Source: Novipirellula caenicola
Lineage (GTDB): Bacteria > Planctomycetota > Planctomycetia > Pirellulales > Pirellulaceae
Direction of reading: 5' to 3'
Assembly: GCF_039545035.1 (NCBI RefSeq)
Contig: NZ_BAABRO010000002.1
Location: forward strand, 62,001 to 126,000
Length of the DNA stretch: 64,000 bases
Position 1 is the first letter of the stretch. Each line of letters starts with the position of its first letter. Of this stretch, positions 63,578-64,000 are shown in pieces. Under the pieces are notes generated by a model. That model did no database searches. It was not told the origin of the DNA and saw only the letters and a list, made by a program, of their open reading frames with translations. The position numbers were made by a program, and so were the translations under genes.

Positions 63578-63846
63578 AATGTGACTGCCACGGCGATTCG
63601 TGACAGAACACGATTGCCAGCATTGTCTCCATTTTTAATCTCTCATCTTTTAACCTCTTGCTGCATTGATCGTGCGTTGCAACGTGGCCGCAACACCTGC
63701 CGTCGCTTCGCGACTTTGTGCGCCGGGGTGCGTCCTCTTCCACGGACTGACGTCCGTGGCTACAGCCTGTCGTCGCGTTGCGACTGGTAACACTGGTTAA
63801 ATGGGTGCCACCACGATAGATATTTCGGTGCTCAGGTTTTTGAATC

Positions 63847-63975
63847 TTTCTGTCGCACCAACCTTTCTGTCTTTACGTGCGGTGTGAGCGAGCTGGCACG
63901 ATGGAACTGGACGGATTCACCATCTGAGGATCGATTCGGTATGCGCGAGGACGATGGGTCGACAGAAAATTGTGA
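63847..63975. repeat. MITE family B copy 6 (right end shortened)
   Basis: The left end has one change (ACCAACCTTTCTG); the right end is cut to GACAGAAAATTGTGACG, having lost the GGTGCGACAG part. Confidence 0.65.
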
Positions 63976-64000
63976 CGGGCACGGCGATTCTTGACGGAAT

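Larger units (their letters stand above)
62950..64000. repeat. Tandem array of about 407-bp units, each carrying MITE family B
   Basis: CTTTCTGTCG marks unit starts at 63031, 63439 and 63846 (periods 408 and 407); a partial unit precedes and the last runs off the window. Each unit holds the MITE with inverted ends, then TTTTAATCTCTCATCTTTTA text and hairpins GTCGCTTCGCGAC and CCACGGAC-GTCCGTGG. No credible ORF. Confidence 0.85.

Noticed and set aside
1-64000. tRNA or rRNA genes
   Set aside because: No cloverleaf-like stretch with T-loop GTTCGA/CCA pattern or rRNA text was recognised by eye; a tRNAscan-type search was not possible.

Overview
The window is a chromosomal stretch from a planctomycete, most likely of the Rhodopirellula/Pirellulaceae type. 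The evidence is the mix of lineage-typical families: a DUF1559 prepilin-like protein, a BBP7-type outer-membrane barrel, DUF1573, Tat-exported Gfo/Idh/MocA oxidoreductases, an SHD1-serine hydrolase fusion, a membrane Ser/Thr kinase, and several membrane proteins carrying an NPY-x-P motif. Gene density is moderate, genes are mostly monocistronic or in short runs, and intergenic spaces are rich in palindromic repeats.

Positions 1-35.3 kb are ordinary core genome. In order: the tail of an oxidoreductase, AIM24, a D-threonine-aldolase-type PLP enzyme, a CBM9-like protein, a BBP7 barrel, DUF1573, two envelope/polysaccharide genes (GT4, polysaccharide deacetylase), a Tat Gfo/Idh oxidoreductase, a voltage-gated-type K+ channel with a zinc ribbon, an MBL hydrolase, DUF2007, EcsC, two unassigned planctomycete genes, a kinase-receiver fusion, a PlsC-like acyltransferase, a lipoprotein/DUF1559 pair, a rimO-pgsA-CPBP run, serB, pheS, rplT, rpmI, pyrF, a double-Dabb lipoprotein, acpS and a DAACS symporter. 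A 117-bp MITE-like palindrome (4 copies) and several small REP hairpins sit between these genes.

Positions 35.3-37.9 kb hold no convincing gene. They are built of a 283-bp tandem repeat and a duplicated block of about 390 bp.

Positions 37.9-60.4 kb (resuming at 62.1 kb) are the striking part. About 30 short genes, nearly all unknown, all lie on the + strand. Almost every one is followed by an imperfect palindrome of 70-100 bp with the geometry of an integron attC site: outer boxes such as GGGTAAC/GTTACCC, an inner stem, and two unpaired bases always on the left arm, 7 nt apart. I read this as an integron gene-cassette array with a divergent attC family and no integrase in the window (a CALIN-type array). 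Recognisable cargo includes an SMI1/KNR4-like protein, an S23 four-helix-bundle protein, DUF1569 and DinB proteins, an alpha/beta hydrolase, a TfoX-N protein, lipoproteins, small membrane proteins, an acyl-carrier-like protein cut at the phosphopantetheine site, one decayed gene with in-frame stops, and a beta-lactamase-fold serine hydrolase.

The array is invaded by a second MITE family with 25-bp terminal inverted repeats, by duplicated non-coding blocks with octanucleotide microsatellites, and by an intact ISL3-family insertion sequence with 24-bp inverted repeats and a 9-bp target duplication. The window ends inside a tandem array of about 407-bp units carrying that second MITE. No tRNA, rRNA or CRISPR array was seen.
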